From positions 22,849 through 86,848 of the forward strand of contig CAMCMU010000015.1 of assembly GCA_945876035.1 (NCBI GenBank): DNA of 64,000 nt. The letters run 5' to 3'. Positions 47,594 through 57,734 of the stretch are shown piece after piece. Made by a program: the position numbers and the translations under genes. Numbering within the stretch: the stretch's first letter is position 1; each line of letters opens with the position of its first letter. The notes under the pieces are model-generated. The model saw only the letters and a program-made list of their open reading frames with translations. It made no database searches and was not told the DNA's origin. Source of the stretch: Schlesneria paludicola DSM 18645. Lineage in GTDB: Bacteria > Planctomycetota > Planctomycetia > Planctomycetales > Planctomycetaceae.

Positions 47594-50179
47594 ATGAGAT
47601 CGAATAAAATGCCACGCCCCATGTCCGCCCTAGTGTGTGTCTTGCTGTTGGTTACGATGACGCGAGAAGTCTCTGCGGTGAACGAGGGGACTTCCACGGC
47701 CAAACCACCGGCGCACGTGAATCGACTGGCTCGTGAAACCAGTCCCTATTTACGGCTTCATTCTGGCAACCCAGTGGATTGGTTTGCTTGGGGTCCGGAG
47801 GCGTTTGAGAAGGCACGCCGTGAAGGAAAACTGATTTTTCTTTCCGTGGGCTACAGCAGTTGTTATTGGTGTCACGTCATGGAACGCAAAGTCTTCATGA
47901 ACGCAGACATTGCCAAGACGCTCAACGACAATTTTGTGTGCATCAAGGTTGATCGAGAAGAGCGTCCTGACGTTGATGAGATTTACATGACGGCATTGCA
48001 GGTTTACTACCAAGCCATCGGTGCTCCGTCGAGCGGTGGATGGCCCCTGTCCATATTCCTGACGCCCGAGGGCAAGCCCGTTGCCGGAGGAACCTACTTT
48101 CCTCCGGAAGATCAGGGCGACAACATGGGCTTTCCGACTGTCTTGTCTCGTTTGACGGAATTGTGGAAAACGACTCGCAAACAGATCGACGCAAATGCCG
48201 ATGCCCTCGCCAATGAGACGCGACGGGTGATGAGACCGAAGCTGTCGCTGAAGCCTGTGCCGATTGACGAGACGTTGATCACCGCGGCCTTCGAAGCGGT
48301 TTCGATAAGTTTTGATCCTGATTTTGGTGGAGTCGATTTTCAGTCAAGTCGCCCTGAAGGACCCAAGTTCCCGACGCCTTCGAAACTATTCTTCGTTCAA
48401 GAGATGCTCAAAAATCGCCACGACGAAAAGACGCAAGAGCTTCTGGACCTGACCCTCACCCAGATGGCATGCGGAGGGATTCGAGATCACTTGGCCGGCG
48501 GTTTTCATCGATATTCGGTCGATCGGAAATGGTCTGTGCCTCACTTCGAGAAAATGCTCTACGACCAAGCACAATTAGCGGACATCTACGTCAATGCCTA
48601 CGTCACAACGAACAGACCTCTTTACCGACAGGTCGCATTAGAAACGCTGGCATTCGTCAAACGAGAACTGACATCTTCGGAAGGTGGTTTTTTTTCGGCA
48701 ATTGACGCAGAAACCCACGGGGTTGAAGGCGATTCCTACGTGTGGGATGCCCGTGAAGTCGACCTCGTGCTCGGTGCCGCCGCTGCGGACTTTAAAGCCG
48801 CGTATCACGTCAAATCGGTGGCTGATTTTGAGTACGGCAATGTCTTGCGACTTTCGCCAGAGAAACGACCGCAACCGAGTCTGAGCCGGTCTGCGACGGT
48901 TGAGGACGGGGATCGACATCAAGCGTCCCGAAAGAGATTGTTAGCGGTTCGTAACGAGCGGCAACAACCACTGCGCGACGAAAAGATATTGGCCGGCTGG
49001 AACGGCTTGATGATTGGGGCGTTTGCCCGCGCGGGACTTCTTCTGGGCGATCTTGGGGAGGATGCGGATTTCAGTACTCAGGGACTGGTGCGGACGGCAG
49101 AACGCTCGGCCGAGTTTCTCCTGACGAACATGCGGGATCCACAGGGACGGTTGTTGCGAACATCGATGGCGGGCAAGTCCAAGCTGAATGCGTATCTCGA
49201 TGACTACGCGTTTGTTATTGACGGGTTCCTCGCATTGCACGAGGCCACGAGAGATCCGCAGTGGCTCACCGCAGCAAAGCAACTTCAGGACGATCAACTC
49301 TTAATGTTTCGAGACGAGGCGGGGGGGGGATTCTTTTTCACCTCCCACAATCATGAGGAATTGCTGGCCCGAACAAAAAACGGTTATGACGGAGTTCTTC
49401 CGTCGGGAAACAGTGTCAGTGCCAGAAATTTGATCAAGCTCGCAAAACTCACGAATGATCGTCGCTATCTTGACGAATCCCGGACAATCGTCGAAGTGTT
49501 TGCCGTGAATCTGGAACAGACGCCGCGCGGACTGACGATGCTGGCCTTAGCCACATCCGAATTGCTAGCCGCAGAAAAAACGGAGGAGCGATCCGGGACG
49601 AACAGCAAGCCCGCGATCGTGCTGACAAACGGAAATGACTCCAAGGAGAAGACGGGTGAGACGCTCATTCTTCTTGCCGAACAACAGGACGAGAAACCGA
49701 AAAAAGACGAGTTGATCCGCGCACGCGCCTACTTGTCGACGGATCGTCTTCCCGCGGGTGGAACCTGTCAGATCGTCGTTCTGTTGAACGTCAAGGCGGG
49801 TTGGCACATCAATGCCAATCCGCCTCAGCCCGACTACCTCAAACCCACAAAAGCGACATTCAAGTCCAGTGTGGGAGTTTCTCTCAGCGACACGAAATAT
49901 CCGAAGGGTCATGGTTTTCAGTTGGATGGTGAAACGGAGGAAGCGATTGTCTATGAGGGAGAGATTGCCATCCATGGAACGCTGATCGTTCCCCGAGAAT
50001 CAAGTGGCAAGGTCGATGACATGGAGATCATGATTCACTATCAAGCCTGTAACGAGAAGGGTTGTCAGCCTCCCAAAACGATTACACTCAAAGGCCGACT
50101 CGCCGTCGCAAAAATGGGCGAAGGAGTGAAGCCTATCAATTCCAAGTTGTTCACATCAAAAAGTGCGGCTCGCGAATAA
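47594..50179 (+). CDS. DUF255 thioredoxin-like protein fused to a DsbD N-terminal-type domain
   Basis: An 861-residue exported protein. A signal peptide ([18 protein letters not shown]) precedes the DUF255 (YyaL/SSP411) thioredoxin-like domain: [23 protein letters not shown] and [11 protein letters not shown], with the C-Y-W-C site. The alpha/alpha-barrel of the family follows to about residue 670 ([36 protein letters not shown]). The last 150 residues are a beta-sandwich like the DsbD N-terminal domain ([41 protein letters not shown] with its redox Cys pair). The fusion suggests a periplasmic thiol-disulfide role. Start codons at 47558, 47567 and 47594 are all possible; none has a decisive Shine-Dalgarno. 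Confidence 0.93.
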   Translation: MRSNKMPRPMSALVCVLLLVTMTREVSAVNEGTSTAKPPAHVNRLARETSPYLRLHSGNPVDWFAWGPEAFEKARREGKLIFLSVGYSSCYWCHVMERKVFMNADIAKTLNDNFVCIKVDREERPDVDEIYMTALQVYYQAIGAPSSGGWPLSIFLTPEGKPVAGGTYFPPEDQGDNMGFPTVLSRLTELWKTTRKQIDANADALANETRRVMRPKLSLKPVPIDETLITAAFEAVSISFDPDFGGVDFQSSRPEGPKFPTPSKLFFVQEMLKNRHDEKTQELLDLTLTQMACGGIRDHLAGGFHRYSVDRKWSVPHFEKMLYDQAQLADIYVNAYVTTNRPLYRQVALETLAFVKRELTSSEGGFFSAIDAETHGVEGDSYVWDAREVDLVLGAAAADFKAAYHVKSVADFEYGNVLRLSPEKRPQPSLSRSATVEDGDRHQASRKRLLAVRNERQQPLRDEKILAGWNGLMIGAFARAGLLLGDLGEDADFSTQGLVRTAERSAEFLLTNMRDPQGRLLRTSMAGKSKLNAYLDDYAFVIDGFLALHEATRDPQWLTAAKQLQDDQLLMFRDEAGGGFFFTSHNHEELLARTKNGYDGVLPSGNSVSARNLIKLAKLTNDRRYLDESRTIVEVFAVNLEQTPRGLTMLALATSELLAAEKTEERSGTNSKPAIVLTNGNDSKEKTGETLILLAEQQDEKPKKDELIRARAYLSTDRLPAGGTCQIVVLLNVKAGWHINANPPQPDYLKPTKATFKSSVGVSLSDTKYPKGHGFQLDGETEEAIVYEGEIAIHGTLIVPRESSGKVDDMEIMIHYQACNEKGCQPPKTITLKGRLAVAKMGEGVKPINSKLFTSKSAARE

Positions 50180-50278
50180 CGGTGGTCGTTGCGATTGCGG
50201 AAACTCACCCACTGTAGGACGTTTTTTTCTGCGGAGAACCCGTGGGGTGTTGCTGAGTTTCCCGTTTGAGTGACGACA

Positions 50279-50313
50279 GGCCGTCCAAAGCGGTGGCGGA
50301 CGGCCGACTTTTT
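50279..50313 (+). terminator. Hairpin terminator just upstream of pyk
   Basis: 8-bp GC-only stem (arms 50279-50286 and 50298-50305; GGCCGTCC), 11-base loop, then GACTTTTT. It sits 20 bases before the pyk ATG, so it may end the preceding transcript or act as an attenuator in the pyk leader. Confidence 0.7.
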
Positions 50314-50332
50314 CAGACCGAGGCAGACAATA

Positions 50333-51817
50333 ATGAATGACTTGCAACGGCAGCCCTTGGAACGTCCGCTGGTCAAGACAAAAATCGTTGCCACTTTGGG
50401 GCCCGCGTCAGAGACGATCGAGAAACTGCGAGAACTTGTCGAAGCCGGAGCAGACCTCTTTCGTCTGAATTTCGCACACGGCAGTTACGACTGGTTTCGG
50501 CAAGTTGTTGCAGATGTGCGTCAAATTTCACGGGAACTCGATCGCCCTATCGGAATTCTCGGCGATCTATCGGGTCCAAAAATACGATTGGGAATGCTTC
50601 CGGACGAGGGACTGCGATTGGGTCAAGGGACGAGGGTCGAGTTCGTGCGCGAGCCGTCATGGGCGAGAACGGCCGCGAGCCCTCCTGAATTGACCTGCAC
50701 TTACCCAGCGTTGATTGATGACCTTCGTCCCGGGAATCGTATCCTCTTGGCTGACGGAACGGTCTCTCTTCGAGTCCTCGAGCAAGATTCAAGACTGGGA
50801 AAGGTCGTTTGCGAAGTTGATCAACCCGGATTGATCCGCAGCAGGCAGGGGGTCAATCTGCCCGGTGTGGCGATCAGTACACCCTGCCTCACCCAAAAGG
50901 ATCGGGCGGATTTGGTCTGGGCGTTGGATCATGGACTTGACTACATCGGACTCAGTTTCGTGCGGAGCGTTGGTGACATTCAGTTGCTTCGTCAGGCCAT
51001 CGCCGAACACCCCACTAAGACACCCCCGTGGATCGTCGCCAAAATTGAAAAGACGGAGGCGATTGCAGAGCTGGAGGGAATCATTCAGGAATCGGATGCG
51101 GTTATGGTGGCTCGCGGCGACTTGGGTGTGGAAACGGACATTTACCGGGTTCCCACATTGCAGAAGCAGATCATCCGTCTGTGCAATCAGTACCGTACGC
51201 CTGTGATTACGGCCACGCAAATGCTCGACTCGATGCAACGGAACGAATTACCCACACGGGCCGAGGCGAGCGATGTTTTCAACGCGGTCCTCGATGGGAC
51301 GGATGCCGTGATGTTGTCGGGGGAGACTGCCGCCGGTGATCATCCCACCGCCGCGGTGGCCATGATGAGTCGGATTGCTCGTGAGGCGGAACGCATGTTG
51401 GAGCCACGTCTTTCGAAAATGGATACGCTCAGTACACCACGGAATCGTGCCGATGCGATCACCGAAGCGGTGACTCATGGGGCTGCCAACACGGCAACTC
51501 ATCTGGGTGCTGACCTGATCGCGGTGACCACGCCCAGCGGAAAAAGCGCCATGGCGCTTTCAAAACAGCGACTCCATGTTCCGATTCTGGCTTTGACCGA
51601 TCGCGCCGAAGTGGCCCGTCGCATGACTCTGTTTTGGGGCGTGATGCCCGTGGAGACAACCGCCGTCCAGTCGACTCCACGGGATCTTTTGGATTTCGTT
51701 CAGGAGTTTGGATGCAGGATCAAGATCCTTGATTCCGGCAGTAAACTGGTGTTGGTGGGCGGTCGTGACTGGACACTGGAACGGCACGACATGATGTTGG
51801 TTCATGTCGTCTCCTGA
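50333..51817 (+). CDS. pyk: Pyruvate kinase
   Basis: A 494-residue glycolytic enzyme converting phosphoenolpyruvate and ADP to pyruvate and ATP. VKTKIVATLGPASETIEKL is the N-terminal motif, FRLNFAHGSYDWF contributes nucleotide and metal ligands, PWIVAKIEKTEA contains the catalytic Lys, MVARGDLGVETDIYRVP is the Mg2+/PEP loop, and TATQMLDSMQRNELPTRAE with VMLSGETAAGDHP forms the conserved core. The C-terminal domain (AVTHGAANTATHLGADLIAVT) is intact, so allosteric control is possible. The start at 50333 has GAGG 12 bases upstream, inside the space left by the hairpin at 50279-50313. Confidence 0.97.
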   Translation: MNDLQRQPLERPLVKTKIVATLGPASETIEKLRELVEAGADLFRLNFAHGSYDWFRQVVADVRQISRELDRPIGILGDLSGPKIRLGMLPDEGLRLGQGTRVEFVREPSWARTAASPPELTCTYPALIDDLRPGNRILLADGTVSLRVLEQDSRLGKVVCEVDQPGLIRSRQGVNLPGVAISTPCLTQKDRADLVWALDHGLDYIGLSFVRSVGDIQLLRQAIAEHPTKTPPWIVAKIEKTEAIAELEGIIQESDAVMVARGDLGVETDIYRVPTLQKQIIRLCNQYRTPVITATQMLDSMQRNELPTRAEASDVFNAVLDGTDAVMLSGETAAGDHPTAAVAMMSRIAREAERMLEPRLSKMDTLSTPRNRADAITEAVTHGAANTATHLGADLIAVTTPSGKSAMALSKQRLHVPILALTDRAEVARRMTLFWGVMPVETTAVQSTPRDLLDFVQEFGCRIKILDSGSKLVLVGGRDWTLERHDMMLVHVVS

Positions 51818-52848
51818 AGTGGTCTGTTTTCCTCGATAGAGTCCTGTTCGGACACCAACAGTGAAAAACGGCCCAGTGAAAAACGGTCCAGAGGCAAAGG
51901 CACGATTAGCTGTCCGCGGCCGCGTGAGGATCACGTTTTCGAGGGTCTTTCGTTTCAACGGAAGCCTTCGAAATCTGTTCTGGGCCTAGTCGCAGAGTTG
52001 ATTTTGTTGGTTGTGCTGGTTTTGCAACACGTTTGACAATCGATTGCAGAGTGGTCGAGCGACATCCTCTACCGTGTCGAAATTCGAGAACAGGGTCCGC
52101 CGTTAAAGATTTCGGTCTGTCTTGTCAGATTACGGGCCAATGTTCTCGGCATCAGACCGAGGAGCAGGTGTCGCAGTCTAGGTACTACCACCGACGGTTC
52201 TCTCGGCGACGAGACCTTGCCGGAGTTGCACAGGTGCGCAGCCTCCTTCTGTCCAATGGTTGCCGCAGGGGACGCGCAATCAGATCGAGTTGCCGTTTGT
52301 TTCAAGAGGCTGTCAGAGGGTTGTCATTGCCGCATCCCATCCCGCCACGACTGAGGGTCTACGGAAAATCGCGAGCGTCTGCTGTTGGGCATCGTCGGTT
52401 TACTTTGAATCGGCCTTGAGGCTGAACTCCGAAATTCTGCACGGGATCTCAGCAATTGCCGAAATTGATGGTGAGACGGTGTTTCTGCGGCTCGACAACG
52501 TCCGGCGAGCCGCCGTAGATCCCTCGAAAAGTCCTTTTTGCGTGTTGGTAGAAGTCGCTCATCGGGTCGAGGCCATCGAGAAACGATTCATGGGGCAGAC
52601 TTGCGACTGCCGCGAATCACAGGTGTTTCAAGAGAATCTCGAACCTAAACGGAAACTGCTAAAAATCAGCAATCGATCTCAGTAAAACCGCAGAGACTGG
52701 CAGATTTTAACGTTGGTATCCTCACGATAATAAATCGTCAAAACTTGACCACGCCCATTCACAATCAATATCGTTAAACTCAGATTCGTTACGAATGAGT
52801 CGGAAGTCTGTTGAACTGACACACGCAACCTTCGGAAATGAGTACGCT
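51818..52848. other. 1 kb gap between pyk and the exported unknown protein
   Basis: The longest frame is 52260-52685 (141 codons, plus strand). Its translation (IAEIDGETVFLRLDNVRRAA and VEAIEKRF) is not clearly shadow-like, but it lacks a Shine-Dalgarno and any family resemblance. I treat it as possible, not supported. Confidence 0.4.
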
Positions 52849-53613
52849 ATGAACCAATCGCCTTGCTTGCGGACATCAACTCTTCTTGGTTTGACCGCTT
52901 GGTTGACTTGTTTGAGTGCCGATGTCCACGCTCAGAACCTGCGTGGTGGTGAGATTCATATTCCAGCAGTGGTGAGTGTGGAAGAGCGGTTTTCGCAATA
53001 CGATTTTTGGATTCTTGACGTCTATTGTAAGCCGATACGCATGATTCCCGTCGAATTGACGAATGCGCAGACGGGAGAAAAAAAACTGGAATATGTCTGG
53101 TACATCGTCTATCGCGCCTTTCATCAAAGGGCCAGCGAGCCAATCGATGATACGAGTCCCAGAAATGAATTCGATCCACCCGTCAGTCCGCCATTGTTCA
53201 TTCCCGAGGCGACACTGGTGGTCACGGACAATGATCGTCATGCAATATTTCCTGATCAGGTCATTCCTGAAGCTTTGGCCGCGATCAATAAGCGTGAAAA
53301 AGCAAACTACAAAACTGCAGTTGATGTGGTCGGTCCTCTGGTGGACGAATCAGAGGCGAAAGCGAGCGACCGAAAGGGTGTCTGGGGTGTTATGATGTGG
53401 CGTGGGATTGATCCTGATGCGGATAAGTACACCGTCTTTCTGGCGGGGTTTTCGAATGGGATTCGCAAACTCAATGGCCCCAACGATGTGACGATTATTC
53501 AGACAAAAACGATTATGCAAAAGTATTTGCGGCGAGGAGACCGCTTCGAACAAGCGGAACCAGAGATCATTCCAGATCCCAGCAAACCCGAATCCGAGTG
53601 GATCTATCGTTGA
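52849..53613 (+). CDS. Exported protein of unknown function (planctomycete type)
   Basis: A 254-residue protein with a signal peptide (TSTLLGLTAWLTCLSADVHA). The mature part starts QNLRGGEIHIPAVVSVEERF and contains SQYDFWILDVYCKPIRMIPVEL, EYVWYIVYRAFHQRA, a segment beginning PLFIPEATLVV and, near the end, AGFSNGIRKL followed by IQTKTIMQKYLRRGDRFEQ. The sequence is well-ordered with a regular alternation of hydrophobic strands, so it is probably globular and periplasmic. I do not recognise a named family. The start at 52849 immediately precedes the signal peptide; the frame opens at 52795. It is a single gene flanked by long non-coding stretches. Confidence 0.8.
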   Translation: MNQSPCLRTSTLLGLTAWLTCLSADVHAQNLRGGEIHIPAVVSVEERFSQYDFWILDVYCKPIRMIPVELTNAQTGEKKLEYVWYIVYRAFHQRASEPIDDTSPRNEFDPPVSPPLFIPEATLVVTDNDRHAIFPDQVIPEALAAINKREKANYKTAVDVVGPLVDESEAKASDRKGVWGVMMWRGIDPDADKYTVFLAGFSNGIRKLNGPNDVTIIQTKTIMQKYLRRGDRFEQAEPEIIPDPSKPESEWIYR

Positions 53614-54030
53614 TCTCAGGTACCGACAAAAAACGGATTCCTTGGGCCGATCGAGAGACAAAATCGGGTTCTCGTTTGATATGGCCGGAGGATGTTCTCT
53701 GAATGGGATGCTGGTCCGGCGTCTTCGATGTCGAGCAACACGTGGCTCAAGTTGCTCCTCGGTGAGTTGCCAGACCTCTTGCAGGGACGTCCCCCCATGG
53801 CTGCCCCGTCCGTTCCTTGCGAGTGACGTCTTGAGTGGACGTGGCTGATGAACTGGACTTTAGGAATCTCATCGGTCTTGAGCACCGATGCAACGCGTCG
53901 GGACCGATGAAATCGACATTGGCGGGTAATTTGCTGATCCGGGCGAGAGCACCGTCGAAAAAGCACAAGGCGACTTCCTGACGCTTAAACGTTGCAAACG
54001 TGCTCCGCCGTACGTCGAAGGGATGCCGAG
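53614..54030. other. Gap between convergent genes
   Basis: 417 bases. No gene or strong hairpin that I can support. Confidence 0.45.
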
Positions 54031-57003
54031 TTATGGCAACGTCAATCGGCTGCGCGGATTCGGTTTCAAACGACGTCGGACCTGAGGCATCAGGCCGTAG
54101 GCCAGTGCCAGAATTTTCAGAGGATGAAGCGTCGGGATGGCGGAACGCTGTTCCATTTGCTGCCGACAACCGCTGCACTCGGTCATGCCTAGTTGGTGTT
54201 CAGAGGAGCACATTGTTTCGATCAAGTCTTGGCCGATCAGCATCGATTCAGCAAAGTTTTCTCGCGTCAAGCCGAATGTCCCGGCCATCCCTGAGCAACC
54301 GTTCGTCGCGTGATCTGTCTTAAACTTTGGAATCAATCCACAAAGGTCTGCCAGCGACGTTGTTTTGCCTAACGCTTTCAAGTGGCACGGTGTGTGATAG
54401 GTCGCGGTGAGGGGCAGTTCGAGGAAATCGGTTCTCAAGTCTCCCGAACGCTGCAAGCCCGCGAGATACGCCCCCGCCTCGATCACACAATCCGCGACGA
54501 TTTGTGTGTCGGGATGATCGAGTAGCCTGGGGTATTCGTACTTGAGGCACACGGCGGCAGCCGGCTCGGTGCAGACGATGGGGCAACCTTCCCGAGCAAA
54601 TTCGGCCAAGACCCGGACGTTCTGTTCAGCCAACAGGCGTGCGGCGGAGAGATCTCCCATCGAGATCATCGCCATGCCGGAAGGAACCTGTTTGAGGGGG
54701 ACATGAAGTGTCTTCCCATTGTGCTCTAGAATTTGAGCGAAGGCCTGTCCCAATTCGGGGTCGTGAAAATTGGTAAAGTGATCCACGAAGTAGACGATCG
54801 GTTGCCCGCCCTGAATCTTCAGCGGAGGTGCGGTCCATTGCTTGGGGATGCTGCGGAGAAACGAACGCCGCGCGAATGCCGGCAGCCGCCGTTCTGCGGC
54901 AACACCCAACACCCTGTCGAGCAACCAGCGTGAACTGCGCGCACCGAGCAGCGGATTGACCAGCCACGACAGCTGACAAAACCATTCTCCCCAGAGATGC
55001 ACCCGCGACAGAAACCAGTCAGATGTGGCCGGTCCCTGTGTCGCCAAGTATTGGGCCTTGGCCTCGATCATCAAATGCGGAACGTTGACGTGGTTCACAC
55101 ATTCGAGCTCGCATTGTTTGCAGTTAAAACACTTGCGAGTGAGTTGCTGCATTTCGGAAGAAGCAAGTTCGTGAACGGGAATACGGCCATCGAAGATCGC
55201 CCGAACGGCATTGGCCTTTGCCCGCGGTGTGCGATCCTCCGACGACTCGACTCGAAAAAACGGGCACATCCGCTGTGACGGCTCTTGTGTTCGGCAGGCA
55301 CCGCATCCGTGACAGGCGACCGCTGTGGCCGAAAACTCATGCGTTGTCCAGTTCAACTGCAGGTCGTACAACTCTGACGGTACCTCAATCGGCGGGCGCA
55401 GATGCCGTACGGTTAAATGCGGATCGTCGGAGAGAACCTTCTGCGGATTGAGCAAGTGATCAGGATCAAAGATGTCCTTAACCTCTTGGAAGACGCGATA
55501 GAGCTCACCGTATTGCGACCGCAGAAAGGCCGTACGAGAAAGGCCAAGTCCATGCTCGCCACTGATCGATCCGCCGAGGGAGAGAGTCGCATGGTAGAGA
55601 TCCCGCGCCAAGGCTTCCATGCGTGGGCCGTCCCTCGGTGTCAATGCCGGCAAGAAAGGACGAATGTGAAGTTGGCCTGTGGCTGCGTGACAATACAGTG
55701 ATGCCGTCAACTCATGACGCTGCAGAATATGCCTCATCCGCACCACGAACTCCTCCAAGGCCGCGGGGGGAACGGAGATGTCCTCCACAAACGGTACTGG
55801 ACCGCTGGTTTGGCCGCGGACCCCATTGAGCCTCGGAACGACGTGATGGGAAAGGGACCAAAGAAACTCCAATTCTTCAGGAGTCCTCGCCACAAAAGCT
55901 GTGGCCCCGGAATCCGACAACCTCCTGACTCGCTCCGCTAATACGATCAACTTGCCTGAAACTTCATTTTCGCTGTCGCCAACATGCTCGACCAACAAGG
56001 CCGCTTCGGCCGTTGCTGGAAGGAGCCGCTCGAATCGAGAATCGGTTTCCCGCGCAAGCGTCAGTAGTCGTCGGTCCAAGAGATCACAGGCGCTGGGCAG
56101 ATCTTCGGCGATCTGTCGGACGGCGCGTATCGCTCCTTCGAGCGATCCGAAGGAAATCAGCATGGCGCCTCGATGTGCCGGCAGGGGCGATGTTTTAAGG
56201 ACCGCTGATGTAAACAACGCCAGCGTTCCCTCTGATCCGACCAGCAGTCGCGGCAGATCCAGATGCATCGATGTGAGGACTCCGCGTAGAAAGTAGCCGG
56301 CGCGATTGCGCGGCAAATTGGCGGGTTGCCGCGTTTTGATCAGTTCGGAGTGATTCGCCAATAACGAAGCGATTCGATGAACAACAGTCCGTTTGAGGAT
56401 CAGGTCAGACTCTGACGATTCCTCGTTGTGCGAACGGTTAGGGTCTGGCCTGAACTGTTCGAGCAATTCCAATTTGGCGCAAAAGCTGGACCCATTGGAA
56501 AGCATTGTATCAATCGAAACGACATGATCGCGTGTGGATCCAACATGCGGCGAGTGCGACCCGGCAGCATCAATGGCGATCATGCTCCCGATCGTTGTCG
56601 TTGCGGTATTTGACGGATCCGGTGCGAAACAACGCCCTGTCTGAGCCAGCAGGCGATTGAGTCGACTGTGAACGACTCCGGGTTGAACACGAATTGTCGT
56701 GTCGTCAATTTCTTCGATCGCCTGCATGTGACGAGAAAAATCAATGATGATCCCTGACCCGAGTGCCTCGCCGCCGACACTTGTTCCCGCCCCACGCGCC
56801 ACAAGCGGTATACGTTCCTCTGCCGCATACTTGACGAGTGTCAGCAGGTCCTCGCGGTCACGTGGACAGGCTACAGCGAGGGGCGTGATCTGGTGCAGAC
56901 TACCGTCTGTGGCGTACAAAGACGTAGTTAGGGCATCGCACCGAAGCTCGCCTCGGAACAATCCGGCCATGTCTTCGACAAGTCGCGGCTGACGTGTGTT
57001 CAT
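54031..57003 (-). CDS. FAD-linked oxidase fused to an iron-sulfur/CCG reductase module
   Basis: A 990-residue fusion of the GlcD/Dld2 type. Residues 1-440: FAD-binding domain (PLVARGAGTSVGGEALGSGIIIDFSRHM) and FAD-oxidase C-terminal domain (SGEHGLGLSRTAFLRSQYGELYRVFQEVKDIFDPDHLLNP). Residues about 560-650: two 4Fe-4S clusters (CHGCGACRTQEPSQRMCPF; CFNCKQCELECVNHVNVPHL). The C-terminus has two CCG-type domains (CTEPAAAVCLKYEYPRLL; TYHTPCHLKALG, NGCSGMAGTFG). Such proteins oxidise 2-hydroxy acids such as D-lactate or glycolate, passing electrons through the clusters to quinone. The substrate is not evident. The ATG at 57003 is chosen; the longer frame (57078) lacks support. Confidence 0.94.
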   Translation of the reverse strand: MNTRQPRLVEDMAGLFRGELRCDALTTSLYATDGSLHQITPLAVACPRDREDLLTLVKYAAEERIPLVARGAGTSVGGEALGSGIIIDFSRHMQAIEEIDDTTIRVQPGVVHSRLNRLLAQTGRCFAPDPSNTATTTIGSMIAIDAAGSHSPHVGSTRDHVVSIDTMLSNGSSFCAKLELLEQFRPDPNRSHNEESSESDLILKRTVVHRIASLLANHSELIKTRQPANLPRNRAGYFLRGVLTSMHLDLPRLLVGSEGTLALFTSAVLKTSPLPAHRGAMLISFGSLEGAIRAVRQIAEDLPSACDLLDRRLLTLARETDSRFERLLPATAEAALLVEHVGDSENEVSGKLIVLAERVRRLSDSGATAFVARTPEELEFLWSLSHHVVPRLNGVRGQTSGPVPFVEDISVPPAALEEFVVRMRHILQRHELTASLYCHAATGQLHIRPFLPALTPRDGPRMEALARDLYHATLSLGGSISGEHGLGLSRTAFLRSQYGELYRVFQEVKDIFDPDHLLNPQKVLSDDPHLTVRHLRPPIEVPSELYDLQLNWTTHEFSATAVACHGCGACRTQEPSQRMCPFFRVESSEDRTPRAKANAVRAIFDGRIPVHELASSEMQQLTRKCFNCKQCELECVNHVNVPHLMIEAKAQYLATQGPATSDWFLSRVHLWGEWFCQLSWLVNPLLGARSSRWLLDRVLGVAAERRLPAFARRSFLRSIPKQWTAPPLKIQGGQPIVYFVDHFTNFHDPELGQAFAQILEHNGKTLHVPLKQVPSGMAMISMGDLSAARLLAEQNVRVLAEFAREGCPIVCTEPAAAVCLKYEYPRLLDHPDTQIVADCVIEAGAYLAGLQRSGDLRTDFLELPLTATYHTPCHLKALGKTTSLADLCGLIPKFKTDHATNGCSGMAGTFGLTRENFAESMLIGQDLIETMCSSEHQLGMTECSGCRQQMEQRSAIPTLHPLKILALAYGLMPQVRRRLKPNPRSRLTLP

Positions 57004-57143
57004 GACGGTGCGATCGGTGTTGGGTAAGGAAGACGTCACGATTCGCAGGAGTCGTGGAACGCAGAAACACGACGTCATCGAGTGGAAGACTCAGAAAGGA
57101 TCCGATGGTATTTGAGTCACTTCTCGCTGTGCCGGCCTCTCCC

Positions 57144-57653
57144 TCAGGGGGTATCCTTAAACGGAAGTGATTCTGTTGGCAGCAACGACGGGGATTCCCG
57201 ATCTGCCTGTTTCAATCGAAGCGTCTCTTGACGATAACGTTCATGGATCTCCAAGTCGAACGTTGAACCGCCTTGTGGGATCTGACGATACTGTGCGTGA
57301 CAACGGTAACAGGCGAGGCGATCTTTCATGAAAGAATAAAGAATCATGTCCATCAGGGAAAAAAACATCAATGTTCCGATGGACCATTCCGGTTGCATAA
57401 GAAGCATGAACCATGTGCTGATCGCAATGCCAACGACAACGATCGCGATACCGAGTTTCGGTGAAAAATCTTTTTGTCGCCACAGATCATGACAGCCGCA
57501 GACGAGACAACACGTCGGTATTTGATCGGGAATGCCACCCTCTGTCGAGGATTTCGACCAACCGCATTGAACGCAGAGTACCCCGCGACTGGCATCGGTG
57601 ACTTGGCCGCGGTTGGGTTTCAAGCATTTGGGGCAATCGAAAGTGATGAGCAT
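57144..57653 (-). CDS. Zinc-ribbon membrane protein of unknown function
   Basis: A 169-residue protein. Two CxxC-type knuckles lie near the N-terminus (FDCPKCLKPN at residues 7-10; VLCVQCGWS), followed by CCLVCGC and, after the membrane part, ACYRCHAQYRQ. Two hydrophobic helices occupy residues 68-115 (LGIAIVVVGIAISTWFMLLM; GTLMFFSLMDMILYSFM). The last 40 residues are charged and helical. The domain order (ribbon, ribbon, two helices, ribbon) suggests a cytoplasmic zinc module anchored in the membrane. No named family is recognisable. The gene lies 81 bases downstream of the eight-helix membrane protein and 140 bases upstream of the FAD oxidase, all on the minus strand. Confidence 0.75.
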   Translation of the reverse strand: MLITFDCPKCLKPNRGQVTDASRGVLCVQCGWSKSSTEGGIPDQIPTCCLVCGCHDLWRQKDFSPKLGIAIVVVGIAISTWFMLLMQPEWSIGTLMFFSLMDMILYSFMKDRLACYRCHAQYRQIPQGGSTFDLEIHERYRQETLRLKQADRESPSLLPTESLPFKDTP

Positions 57654-57734
57654 GGATTGTGCGACGCCATCTGTGGAGGTGAATCGAGCGAGTCCCCGTG
57701 TGAGGATGCAGATGAGGATCGGAACTCTCGCGTA

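Noticed and set aside
52260..52685. 141-codon open frame in the gap after pyk
   Set aside because: No Shine-Dalgarno, no recognisable family, ambiguous composition; kept only as a note in the gap entry.
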